64,000 nt of DNA from DMER01 sp003451645 (lineage in GTDB: Bacteria; Pseudomonadota; Alphaproteobacteria; Micropepsales; Micropepsaceae): the NCBI GenBank assembly GCA_031976175.1, contig DALYLR010000003.1:1-64000 (forward strand). Direction: 5' to 3'. Shown piece by piece: positions 42,353-51,156 of this stretch; position 1 is the first letter of the stretch; every line of letters starts with the position of its first letter. A model generated the notes under the pieces. That model searched no databases, was not told the DNA's origin, and saw only the letters and a list, made by a program, of their open reading frames with translations. Position numbers and translations under genes: made by a program.

Positions 42353-44925
42353 GCCGCATTTCCTTGCGCGCTCAAGACGTCTTTCACATGGGCGATCACG
42401 CGGTCGCGGTCAAACTTCAGAGCATACCGGTCGAACACCTGCTGTGCGCGCGACGGCCCGTGAATGTCACGCTCAAGCCCCAAGCCAAGGATAGGCGTCG
42501 CCTTCCAGGCGGGGTCGTTGCGGACAGTTTCGGCAAACGCAAAGCCGTCCATCTCTGGCATGTCGATGTCACTGACGATCAGATCGAAGGCGCGCCCGTC
42601 AGCTTTGTACTTGAGCGCGTCGCGCGCCGATGGCGCCTCGGTCACGTCATATCCGGCCATGGTCAAGAGCGGCCCCAGCATATTGCGGAAAAAGGCGCTG
42701 TCATCGACCAGGAGCAGACGCTTGCGCGCCGCTTGTGCCGGCGCCTTTTCCGCGAACCAGTACTGGAACGCCTCGCCCAAATAGTGGGAAATGTCGATCA
42801 CATCGGTTGCGCGCTCCTTGATCACGGCGGTGCCAAGCAGACCAGGACGGCTTGCGTGCAATTCCATGCTCATTGTCTCGTCGACGATGTCGATGATGCT
42901 GTCGACCGCAAGACCGATGGTCTTGTCCTCGTCGCTAAACACGAGGACGGCTTGCGCGGCATCGCGCTTAATGGTCTGCGACGCACAGACCGGCACGATG
43001 GGCATGAGCTTGCCGCGGTACTGAACCACGTGACGCCCGCCCAGGAACTCGATCCGCCCAGCTTTCAGTTCCTCAAGCCGGGTGACGAGGGAAAGCGGCA
43101 CGGCCTTCGGTTCGTCCGAACCCGCCGTAAAGAGCAATAGCGAACGGACATCCATCGCGCCGGTGCGGCTCATAGTGTCATCGTCTTGAGCGGTCTTGGC
43201 ATGCAGCGCCGACCCTGTTTGCGCGGCGAGCCCATTGGGGTCAATGATCATGATGACGGAGCCATCGCCCAAGATGGTCGTGCCGGAGAACACCGGAATG
43301 TCCCGCAACAGCGAGCTCACCGGCTTCACCACAATTTCCTCGGTATCGAAGACACTATCGACCACTATGCCAAAGGTGCGGCCATTGGCTTGCGCGACAA
43401 TGATGAATTCTTCACCCCGCTCCGGCCGCCCGTCGAGGCGCAAGACGTCAGGCATTGGAATGAGTGGCAAGAGGCGATTGCGAAGCCGCAAAACGGGCGT
43501 CGCATTGATCCGTTCAACCTGGGTATCGCTGCCTGGCACGGAGCGAACCAGTTCCTGGACGCAGATTTGCGGAATGGCAAACCGCATGCCGCCAACGCCA
43601 AAGATCAGTGCCGAGACGATCGCAAGCGTCAGCGGGATCTTGATGATAAACCTGGTGCCCTGCCCTTTCGCCGATTTCAGATCGATCGAACCGCCAATCA
43701 GTTCAATGTTTGAGCGGACAACATCCATGCCAACGCCACGGCCGGAGACATTGGTCACTTTCGCTGCGGTCGAGAAGCCAGCGTGAAAGATGAACCGGTG
43801 CACTTGGTTCTCGGACATGGCTGCAAGCTCTGCCTCGCTCGCAAGGCCGCTCGCCAGTGCCTTGGCCTTTATTTTGTCCATATCGAGCCCACGGCCGTCG
43901 TCGCTTACCTCGATGAGGATGTGGCCACCCTCGTGATAGGCCGACAGGGTAATGGTTCCTGTGTCGCCCTTGCCCGCGCGCTTGCGGTCTGCAGGCAATT
44001 CCAAACCATGGTCAGCCGAATTGCGGACCATATGGGTCAGCGGGTCCTTGATCAGCTCCAACACCTGGCGGTCAAGTTCGGTTTCCGCGCCTTTCATTTG
44101 CAGATCGATTTTCTTGCCGAGCTCATTGGCCAAGTCGCGCACGATACGCGGGAGCTTTTGCCACGCATTGCCAATCGGCTGCATGCGCGTCTTCATCACG
44201 CTTTCTTGGAGTTCGGCCGTGACATTCGAAAGACGCTGCAGCGGGGCCTTGAACTCGCTATCATTGCTGTGGCGCACCATCTCCATCAGCTGATTGCGCG
44301 TCAGCACGAGTTCACTGACCATCGTCATCAGGTCTTCGAGCACGTCGACATTGACGCGAATCGATTGCGCCACCACGCTCGCACCCGGCGTCGCAGCAAC
44401 TTTGGCGTCCGCCCCCTTGGGAGCGGCAGGGTCCGGCTGGTCGTCCATTTGCGGAGGTTCAGCAGGCGGCAATTCAACAGGGGCACTCGCGGCTATTGGT
44501 GCCACCTCTTGCGGCGCCGCTGAGGTACAGCCAGCGGTGACGATCTCCCCGCCCTCTGCCGCGAGTTCGAGCCGCGCGATGATATCGCTGTCGTCGCCTG
44601 CCGGTTCAGCGCCGCTTGCCTCCAGTTGCGCCAATATCGATTTGATCAGATCAAGCGATTCCAGAATAAGCGTGACGGCCGCCGGCGAGACGGCCAAAAC
44701 CCCGTCACGGAACTTGCCCAGCATATTCTCCGAGGCATGCGCCACCTTTTCAAGCCGCGGCAAGCCGATAAACCCGCAGGTGCCTTTGATGGTGTGAACC
44801 AGACGGAAGATCCGCCCGAGCACGTCCTTGTTTCCTGGATCGCGTTCAAGCTTGACCAATTCGCCATCGACGACCGTCAGGCTTTCAGCCGTTTCCGTCA
44901 GAAACTCTGACAACAAATCATCCAT
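42349..44925 (-). CDS. cheA: CheA histidine kinase with two CheW-like domains and a C-terminal receiver
   Basis: 858 residues. HPt domain with phospho-accepting His44 (LVHTIKGTC), dimerisation helices (LMTMVSELVLTRNQL), ATPase boxes (HMVRNSADHGLE, DDGRGLD, SGRGVGMDVV), a CheW-like domain, a second CheW-like domain (about 600-700) and a receiver with Asp786 (LIVSDIDMPEMDG). The Thr/Ser position of the receiver reads ILGLGL, so it may be an altered phosphate sink. No dedicated P2 domain is obvious. It heads the chemotaxis operon. Confidence 0.96.
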   Translation of the reverse strand: MDDLLSEFLTETAESLTVVDGELVKLERDPGNKDVLGRIFRLVHTIKGTCGFIGLPRLEKVAHASENMLGKFRDGVLAVSPAAVTLILESLDLIKSILAQLEASGAEPAGDDSDIIARLELAAEGGEIVTAGCTSAAPQEVAPIAASAPVELPPAEPPQMDDQPDPAAPKGADAKVAATPGASVVAQSIRVNVDVLEDLMTMVSELVLTRNQLMEMVRHSNDSEFKAPLQRLSNVTAELQESVMKTRMQPIGNAWQKLPRIVRDLANELGKKIDLQMKGAETELDRQVLELIKDPLTHMVRNSADHGLELPADRKRAGKGDTGTITLSAYHEGGHILIEVSDDGRGLDMDKIKAKALASGLASEAELAAMSENQVHRFIFHAGFSTAAKVTNVSGRGVGMDVVRSNIELIGGSIDLKSAKGQGTRFIIKIPLTLAIVSALIFGVGGMRFAIPQICVQELVRSVPGSDTQVERINATPVLRLRNRLLPLIPMPDVLRLDGRPERGEEFIIVAQANGRTFGIVVDSVFDTEEIVVKPVSSLLRDIPVFSGTTILGDGSVIMIIDPNGLAAQTGSALHAKTAQDDDTMSRTGAMDVRSLLLFTAGSDEPKAVPLSLVTRLEELKAGRIEFLGGRHVVQYRGKLMPIVPVCASQTIKRDAAQAVLVFSDEDKTIGLAVDSIIDIVDETMSMELHASRPGLLGTAVIKERATDVIDISHYLGEAFQYWFAEKAPAQAARKRLLLVDDSAFFRNMLGPLLTMAGYDVTEAPSARDALKYKADGRAFDLIVSDIDMPEMDGFAFAETVRNDPAWKATPILGLGLERDIHGPSRAQQVFDRYALKFDRDRVIAHVKDVLSAQGNAA

Positions 44926-45033
44926 GGACGGTCTCGCTGGGCGTTAAGGCATGTGGCCACGCCGAATCCTTTACGGAAAGGGCGCCCCCGTTATCGCGAG
45001 TGTCCGGTTAAATCATCGTAAACCGATGGAGCG

Positions 45034-45684
45034 TCAAGCACTCCGCAACTTCTGAGGCAGGGCGGCGGTCAAGACCACGCGCTCAGGCGCCGTTGCATGC
45101 GTGATGCGCCCGCGCATACTCTTGACCAGGAGCGCGATGACGTGGGGCGCGATGGTTCGTCCCGTCAGGTCACCGATTGCCATCCCGGCGCTCAGCGCAC
45201 TGATGATGTCCTGGGGCAGATTAGCGCGCGGTCCCTCTGCCGTAATGCAGATCTCTGCATTCGCGCCAGCAGGTGAAATCTTGCAAGTCAAAACGCCGCC
45301 CCTCGGCACACAATCCCCGCCAATTTGGGCAAGGTTCAAGGCGATCTTGACCAATTCTTTCTCGAGCGCGATGTCAGGCGCGTCCCAGACAAATTTGAAC
45401 TTGGCACCGTGAAAGAACTCGCGCGCGATTTGGCCTGCCTCGCGCAAAGCGATCTCCGCACCGGCTGACCCCATGGCGCCAAATGCAAGGCGGGCAAAGA
45501 GGAGGCGAGAACGCGCCTGTTTAACGCTGTGGTCGATCAGAGCCAGCGCATGTTTGCGCATCTCGGGGTCTTGCTCGTCCTCCAGGATCTCCATCCCATT
45601 TGAAATGGCGCCCACCGGACTGATGAGGTCATGGCACACGCGGCTGACAAGCAAAGCGGCGAGATCGAGGTCCGGCATCGTCAC
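45034..45684 (-). CDS. chpT: ChpT, histidine phosphotransferase
   Basis: 216 residues. The phospho-accepting His lies in RVCHDLISPVGAISNGMEI (His18 from the GTG), the HDxxSP motif of ChpT. In Caulobacter ChpT passes phosphate from CckA to CtrA and CpdR. The C-terminal half is a degenerate ATPase-like fold. I prefer the GTG at 45684, six bases after AGGAG, over the ATG two codons later. Its place just upstream of cheA is a conserved alphaproteobacterial arrangement, as far as I recall. Confidence 0.9.
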   Translation of the reverse strand: MTMPDLDLAALLVSRVCHDLISPVGAISNGMEILEDEQDPEMRKHALALIDHSVKQARSRLLFARLAFGAMGSAGAEIALREAGQIAREFFHGAKFKFVWDAPDIALEKELVKIALNLAQIGGDCVPRGGVLTCKISPAGANAEICITAEGPRANLPQDIISALSAGMAIGDLTGRTIAPHVIALLVKSMRGRITHATAPERVVLTAALPQKLRSA

Positions 45685-45885
45685 ACTGTTCTCCTGGATG
45701 GCCAAGGCGCGCAGAACGCGAAGTTGAGCAGGCTCTGGCAAGGCTTGAAGCGTATTGTTTGGCATGCAAAGCATGGGGCCGCAACGGTGCCGTCGCTTTG
45801 GAGTGGGCTTTTGGAAAACTCTGGCGGCGCTTGGACGTGGATCACCTCTCTCGAGCACCGCTCAATGCAAGACTTCGGAGCAATG

Positions 45886-46674
45886 ATGGTCACCATGGAC
45901 AAGGGCACTCTTACAGAGCTTTGCGCTATCGCACGCGCGGCTGGCGCGGTGATCATGCGTCATTATGGGAAGAGCATCGCCGTGCGCAGAAAGGACGACC
46001 GCTCCCCCGTTACGGATGCGGATGAAGACGCAGAAAAGCTGATCATTGCCGCTTTGCGCAAGTTGATGCCCAGCATCCCCATTGTCGCAGAAGAGCAAGC
46101 CGCGGCCGGCGCCGTCCCGCCAGCTTCCGATACATTTTTCCTGGTCGATCCGCTTGACGGCACCCGGGAGTTTCTTGACCGCAATGGTGAGTTCACGGTC
46201 AACATCGCTTTGATTGCTGATCGAGTGCCCGTTGCGGGCGTGGTGTTCGCGCCCGCCAAGGAGCGGATGTTTGCTGGCGCACGAGGGCTGGATGCCTTTG
46301 AGTGGCGCAATGGCCAGCCGCACGCCATCACTGCCCGCCGCCCACCTCCGGAAGGGCTGACAGCGCTCACAAGCCGGTCACACCGGGCGCCGGCGGAAGA
46401 TGCCTATCTTCAGGGGTACAAGATTCGCGAAACCATTGTTGCGGGCTCCTCTCTCAAATTCTGCCTCATCGCGGCCGGAGAAGCGGACATTTATCCCCGC
46501 CATGGCGACACGATGGAGTGGGACACGGCCGCAGGTGATGCGGTCCTGCGCGCGGCGGGTGGCCGCGTCACGCTTCTGGACGGGAAGACGCCATTAAACT
46601 ATGGCAAGCGCACGGAGGGATATCGCAACCCGCATTTCGTGGCCTGGGGCGCTCCTGCTAGCCAATCGGCTTGA
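45886..46674 (+). CDS. cysQ: CysQ-type 3'(2'),5'-bisphosphate nucleotidase
   Basis: 262 residues. It hydrolyses PAP to AMP, removing a by-product of sulfate assimilation. Metal-binding motifs of the FIG superfamily are SPVTDADEDAE, EEQ, DPLDGTREF and the C-terminal MEWDTAAGDAVL. GGAG five bases before the second of two adjacent ATGs decides the start; an ATG three codons later (45895) is possible. It is divergent from chpT and overlaps nfeD at its 3' end by 17 bases. Confidence 0.92.
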   Translation: MVTMDKGTLTELCAIARAAGAVIMRHYGKSIAVRRKDDRSPVTDADEDAEKLIIAALRKLMPSIPIVAEEQAAAGAVPPASDTFFLVDPLDGTREFLDRNGEFTVNIALIADRVPVAGVVFAPAKERMFAGARGLDAFEWRNGQPHAITARRPPPEGLTALTSRSHRAPAEDAYLQGYKIRETIVAGSSLKFCLIAAGEADIYPRHGDTMEWDTAAGDAVLRAAGGRVTLLDGKTPLNYGKRTEGYRNPHFVAWGAPASQSA

Positions 46675-47128
46675 CCTTCAACAAAGGGCCGTCATACCCC
46701 ACAATCTCAACGACAGTGCGGTCAGCCAAAGGTTTGCCGTCAAGGCTTTCCGCCTGCCAGCGCGTGTCGTCGAGGACAATCGTCCCGCGCGCGCCCTCAA
46801 AGGTCTCGGCGACCACGGCTTGGCGGCCAACATAGGCATGGACCCGCTGATTGAGACGCGCGCGCCCCTCATCTTGAACGGCCGCCCGTGGCCAGTACCG
46901 GGCGGACAACACGAAGGCGCCGGTGAAGAGGGCGAAAGCCAAGGCCTGCCACGTCCAATCCAAACTCGGCGACAGCAGCACGATGATGCCTGTCAAAATC
47001 GCAGCCAAGCCCGGCCACAGCATGTATTGCGTCGGCATGACCATCTCAAGACCGATCAAGATCGCCGCAAGGGCCCACCAATGCAGCGGCCCCAAAGTGG
47101 CAAGCAATGTCATCAAGTCCGGCACCAT
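46658..47128 (-). CDS. NfeD-like membrane protein
   Basis: 156 residues. Three N-terminal transmembrane segments precede a C-terminal OB-fold domain (VGRQAVVAETFEGARGTIVLDDTRWQAESLDGKPLADRTVVEIV). NfeD short forms partner with SPFH proteins; the SPFH gene lies 27 bases upstream on the same strand, so the two probably form an operon and a membrane-microdomain complex. Confidence 0.9.
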   Translation of the reverse strand: MVPDLMTLLATLGPLHWWALAAILIGLEMVMPTQYMLWPGLAAILTGIIVLLSPSLDWTWQALAFALFTGAFVLSARYWPRAAVQDEGRARLNQRVHAYVGRQAVVAETFEGARGTIVLDDTRWQAESLDGKPLADRTVVEIVGYDGPLLKVKPIG

Positions 47129-47155
47129 CGTTTGTCCCTCTTGCAGGTCTGGGCC

Positions 47156-48145
47156 CTACCCCCGCGTGGTGGGCACCGACCCGCCCATTATATGGGGATC
47201 ACCCCCGCGAGCGCCAGTTGCAGAACCGCCGCCTTGCAGGACTTTGCTTAATTCGCCAATGCCAGAGATAGAGCCCAAAAGACCGGCTGTTTCCATGGGA
47301 ACCACAACGAATTTCTGATTGGGCGCGGTCGCAAGTGCCTTAAAGGCATCGACATATTTCTGGGCCACGAAGTAGTTGATCGCCTGGACATTGCCCTCAG
47401 CGATCGCTTTGGACACCATGTCCGTGGCACGCGCTTCAGCCTCAGCGGCCCGTTCGCGGGCCTCCGCGTCCCGGAAGGCCGCTTCTTTGCGCCCTTCGGC
47501 CTCCAGGATGGCCGACTGTTTCTGTCCCTCGGCACGCAGGATCGCCGCTTGCTTCTCGCCATCGGCAGTGAGCACTTCGGCCCTGCGCAAGCGCTCGGCC
47601 TTCATCTGCTGGGCCATGGCTTGGGTGATGTCGGCGGGCGGAGACAGGTCCTTGATCTCGATCCGTGTGACCTTGATGCCCCACGGCTGAGTTGCAGCGT
47701 CCACCACCTTGAGAAGCTTCTCGTTGATCTCATCGCGCTTGGACAGAACTTCGTCCAAGTCCATGGACCCAATCACCGTGCGCACATTGGTCAGCGCCAG
47801 ATTGGTCACCGCTTGCGGCAGATTTTGAACCTCATAGGCCGCCCGCGCCGCGTCGATCACCTGGATGAAGGTAATCGCATCGGCTGAGACCATTGCGTTG
47901 TCCTTGGTGATCACGTCTTGGCGCGGCACGTCGAGGACGTCCTCCATCATCGACATTTTCCGCCCAATCCGCTCGAAAACAGGATTGATCACCCCGAGAC
48001 CGGGTTTAAGCGTTCGCACATATTTGCCGAAGCGCTCGACCGTCCATTCCTGGCCCTGCTGCACGAACTTGATGGCGCGGAATATGACAAGAACCGCAAG
48101 GCCGACCAGCGCCCCGACAAAATAGACAAAGGCTTCTTCGTTCAT
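47156..48145 (-). CDS. SPFH/Band 7 (stomatin/QmcA-like) membrane protein
   Basis: 329 residues. One N-terminal membrane anchor, the SPFH domain (VQQGQEWTVERFGKYVRTLKPGLGVINPVFERIGRKM), then a long Ala/Glu-rich helix (about 200-250, EGQKQSAILEAEGRKEAAF) and a Gly-rich tail. Bacterial members organise membrane domains and influence FtsH-type proteolysis. Operon with nfeD. Confidence 0.93.
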   Translation of the reverse strand: MNEEAFVYFVGALVGLAVLVIFRAIKFVQQGQEWTVERFGKYVRTLKPGLGVINPVFERIGRKMSMMEDVLDVPRQDVITKDNAMVSADAITFIQVIDAARAAYEVQNLPQAVTNLALTNVRTVIGSMDLDEVLSKRDEINEKLLKVVDAATQPWGIKVTRIEIKDLSPPADITQAMAQQMKAERLRRAEVLTADGEKQAAILRAEGQKQSAILEAEGRKEAAFRDAEARERAAEAEARATDMVSKAIAEGNVQAINYFVAQKYVDAFKALATAPNQKFVVVPMETAGLLGSISGIGELSKVLQGGGSATGARGGDPHIMGGSVPTTRG

Positions 48146-48325
48146 GCAAGCACCTCTGAAATGTGGCGAAGATCACGATGTGGGCGAATCGCACGCTGTC
48201 ACGCGACTCTACGGCATCGCGCCGCCAATTTGGGCCTAAACAACCCCTTACCAACGCACAGCTTAACGGCTAAAGTGCAAAGCAACCGTTCACACCCTCG
48301 GCCAACCCTTGACAAGGACGCTCCA

Positions 48326-48934
48326 ATGAACCCGGATGATCAGAACGCCTTGACCCGCCGCCATGCCGTGCGCCTCTTGGGAACGGCTGCGACCGTGACC
48401 GCCGCAGGTGTATCCTCCTTGGCCGCTGCCATGCCTGCCCTCGCGGCGGAGGACACCTACTCGCAAGGCGAAGTTACAGGCATTGTCGCAGACTTCTTTG
48501 GCATGACCACAGCGGCCGTCGCGCAAGTGGTTGAGCGCGTTTTTAAGGATCAGGGCCGACCCAACGCCTATATCAAGGGCGAGGAAGCCTCAGCTGCCAT
48601 TATCGTTGGCGGCACCTTGGGCAAGGGCGCGCTCTACCGCAAGCGCCGGCAGCCATTCCAGGTCTATTGGCAGGGCCCCTCGCTCGGCTTCGACCTGGGT
48701 GGCAATGCCTCCAAGGTCGTGTGCCTCGTCTACCGGCTCGGTGCAGATAGCGAAATTTTCCAAGAGTTCGCAGGTGTCGGCGGCAGCTATTACTTCATCG
48801 CCGGAATCGGCGTGAATTACCATCAGGAAGGCCGCATCAAGCTGGCGCCGATGCGCACGGGTCTGGGTGTCAGGGCTGGTGTCAATGTCGGCACCATGAG
48901 CATCACCCGCGACCGCAGCTGGAACCCGTTCTAA
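48326..48934 (+). CDS. eipA: EipA-family (DUF1134) periplasmic envelope-integrity protein
   Basis: 202 residues. A twin-arginine-type signal (TRRHAVRLLGTAATV) ends near PALAAED. The mature domain (EVTGIVADFFGMTTAAVAQVVERVFKDQGRPNAYIKGEE ... GGSYYFIAGIGVNYHQ) is DUF1134/EipA, a small beta-barrel needed for envelope integrity in Brucella and Caulobacter. The ATG at 48326 gives a complete signal. It is divergent from the SPFH gene. Confidence 0.9.
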   Translation: MNPDDQNALTRRHAVRLLGTAATVTAAGVSSLAAAMPALAAEDTYSQGEVTGIVADFFGMTTAAVAQVVERVFKDQGRPNAYIKGEEASAAIIVGGTLGKGALYRKRRQPFQVYWQGPSLGFDLGGNASKVVCLVYRLGADSEIFQEFAGVGGSYYFIAGIGVNYHQEGRIKLAPMRTGLGVRAGVNVGTMSITRDRSWNPF

Positions 48935-48949
48935 GCGTCGCGCACGGGA

Positions 48950-49834
48950 ATGAACTCTGAGGCGAACCGCCTGCCGATTGCCGTGACCGCAGGCGATGAA
49001 GGCTACTTGCCGCTATTGCAAAGCTGCGTCGACTCATTGGTCGAGGCCCGGCAGAGCTTGGCATTTCAGATCGGCGTGATCGATTTGGGACTCTCGCCGG
49101 AGTCCCGGGCCGCGATTTCTGCCAAAGCGGACTTTTTCGTGCCGGCAAGTTGGCCATTCGCAACCCGGCCAGACTTTGCCGCTGGCGCGTTTGCGCTTGC
49201 CTCAGTCGCCAAAGCAGCGCTCCCGGACTATTTCCCCGGTCATCCGGTCTATATGTGGATCGACTGCGATGCCTTTGTGCAGGGCCCACTCGGCGTCAGC
49301 TGGTTCTTCAACGCCGCGCTAAACGGCGGCACCGCGATGGTTCAGAGCATTGACCGCGCCTATGTCATGCAAGCAGACGATCATGCTTGGGTGCGCGATC
49401 GCTACGCGATGGCCTATCCGGACGACATTGCGACAAAGCTCGCCAGCCGGCCCTATATCAACAGCGGCGTATTCGCGGCCTCCGCGTCATCGAAGCTGTG
49501 GTCTCTCTTCAAACAGCGTTATTTAGATGCCCTTTCGGCGTGGTCAGGGCCCCGGCTCAGCGACCAAGCGATCCTGAACTACATCGCCGTCATTGATCGC
49601 TTGCCCTATCACAACCTCCCATCGAGCTGTAACTGGATCTGCCATTTGGCGCGTCCGCATCTCGATCAAGTGAACAAACTTTTCACCGAGGCGGCGTTTC
49701 CCTATCGCCACTTGCAGATCGTTCACAACACGCACCGCGAAAAGCTGATCTTACGCCCGGTCAAACAGTTTGACGGCAAAGTCCGGAAGATGCGGTTGAC
49801 TTACCACGATCTCAAATCCATCGAGGCCCTCTAG
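48950..49834 (+). CDS. Glycosyltransferase-like protein (GT8-type, DxD)
   Basis: 294 residues. A nucleotide-sugar-transferase-like layout: ADFFVPASW early, the metal-binding WIDCDAFVQGP near residue 103, then YINSGVFAASAS and DQAILNYIA, as in GT8-like enzymes. The C-terminal VHNTHREKLILRP could hold the second metal site. Acceptor unknown; an envelope polysaccharide is plausible. It starts 15 bases after eipA on the same strand, so cotranscription is likely. Confidence 0.75.
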   Translation: MNSEANRLPIAVTAGDEGYLPLLQSCVDSLVEARQSLAFQIGVIDLGLSPESRAAISAKADFFVPASWPFATRPDFAAGAFALASVAKAALPDYFPGHPVYMWIDCDAFVQGPLGVSWFFNAALNGGTAMVQSIDRAYVMQADDHAWVRDRYAMAYPDDIATKLASRPYINSGVFAASASSKLWSLFKQRYLDALSAWSGPRLSDQAILNYIAVIDRLPYHNLPSSCNWICHLARPHLDQVNKLFTEAAFPYRHLQIVHNTHREKLILRPVKQFDGKVRKMRLTYHDLKSIEAL

Positions 49835-49862
49835 CGATTTGGTTTGACGCCAAGGCGGAATC

Positions 49863-49923
49863 GCGCGACATAGGGGGCGGGACACGGCCCCCCAACGGGT
49901 CGCGCCCATTCTGGAAGGAATGG
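49863..49923 (+). promoter_or_regulatory. Structured serC leader, candidate serC RNA motif
   Basis: Just before serC, GCGCGAC (49863-49869) pairs with GTCGCGC (49899-49905). They enclose an inner stem GGGGG (49873-49877) with CCCCC (49888-49892). A second hairpin CCATTC (49906-49911) with GAATGG (49918-49923) covers the region just before the GGAG ribosome site. The position and two-hairpin form fit the serC RNA motif described upstream of serC in alphaproteobacteria. The family assignment is from memory. Confidence 0.65.
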
Positions 49924-49930
49924 AGACATC

Positions 49931-51088
49931 ATGACGAACCAAAAGCCTCAGGCACGCCCAGCCGTGCCAAATTTTTCATCCGGCCCTTGCGCCAAGCGCC
50001 CCGGATGGTCACCCGAAGCCCTGAGCCACGCAATTCTCGGACGGTCGCACCGGTCGAAAAGCGGCAAGGCGCGCTTGCAAGACGCGATCGACCGCACACG
50101 GTCTGTGCTCGGAATCCCTGCGGATTGCCGCATCGGGATCGTGCCCGCCTCCGATACAGGCGCCGTCGAAATGGCCTTGTGGTCGATGCTGGGGCCCCGC
50201 CCCGTCGATGTCCTGGTCTGGGAGAGCTTCAGCAATGATTGGGCGACAGATGTCGTCAAGCAGCTGAAATTGCCTAACACGCGGGTTATCAAGGCCGAGT
50301 ATGGCGCCCTGCCCGATCTCTCCTCAGTGAATGCCGGTCACGACATCGTCTTTGCCTGGAACGGCACAACGTCCGGCGTGCGGGTGCCTAATGCAAACTG
50401 GATCGACGCGGACCGCGAAGGCTTGACAATCTGCGACGCGACCTCGGCTGCCTTTGCCCAAGACCTCGATTGGACCAAGCTCGATGTGGTGACCTATTCC
50501 TGGCAAAAGGTGCTGGGCGGTGAGGCCGCGCATGGGATGCTGATCCTGTCGCCGCGCGCCGTGGCGCGGCTTGAATCCTACAAGCCCGCTTGGCCCCTAC
50601 CCAAAATCTTCCGCATGACCAAGGACGGCAAGCTCGTCGAAGGCATCTTTAAGGGTGAGACGATCAACACGCCCTCAATGCTGTGCGTCGAGGACTATGT
50701 CGACGCTCTGAAGTGGGCGGAAGGAATCGGTGGGCTCAAAGCCCTCATGGCCCGCGCCGATGCCAATTTGCAAGCGATCGAGGATTGGATCGCGAGGTCC
50801 AGTTGGGCGCGCTTCTTGGCGGAAGACCCGCGTGCGCGCTCCAACACCTCGGTATGTTTGGCGATCAAGGACCCATGGTTCGCGGGCCTGGACCCTGAAG
50901 CGCAAGCCGCCGCTGCCAAGAAATTGGCTGACCTGCTCGAGAAAGAAGCGGTCGCTTATGACATCGGTGCCTATCGCGACGCGCCACCGGGCTTACGGAT
51001 TTGGTGCGGCGCGACGGTTGAAACCGCCGATGTGCGCGCGCTGACACCCTGGCTCGACTGGGCTTGGGCCCAAGTCAGGGCCGCCTGA
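49931..51088 (+). CDS. serC: Phosphoserine aminotransferase
   Basis: 385 residues. Converts 3-phosphohydroxypyruvate and glutamate to phosphoserine in serine synthesis; it may also serve pyridoxine synthesis. The N-terminal NFSSGPCAKRPGWS is typical of the alphaproteobacterial class, and the PLP lysine is Lys193 in SWQKVLGGE. It is followed by serA 68 bases later. The structured leader before it suggests control at the RNA level. Confidence 0.96.
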   Translation: MTNQKPQARPAVPNFSSGPCAKRPGWSPEALSHAILGRSHRSKSGKARLQDAIDRTRSVLGIPADCRIGIVPASDTGAVEMALWSMLGPRPVDVLVWESFSNDWATDVVKQLKLPNTRVIKAEYGALPDLSSVNAGHDIVFAWNGTTSGVRVPNANWIDADREGLTICDATSAAFAQDLDWTKLDVVTYSWQKVLGGEAAHGMLILSPRAVARLESYKPAWPLPKIFRMTKDGKLVEGIFKGETINTPSMLCVEDYVDALKWAEGIGGLKALMARADANLQAIEDWIARSSWARFLAEDPRARSNTSVCLAIKDPWFAGLDPEAQAAAAKKLADLLEKEAVAYDIGAYRDAPPGLRIWCGATVETADVRALTPWLDWAWAQVRAA

Positions 51089-51156
51089 TCTTTGGCGCTC
51101 GTAAGCGGGCGCCAAACCGTCTCTCCTCCTTTGACATCCTCCGTATACGGTGCCCC

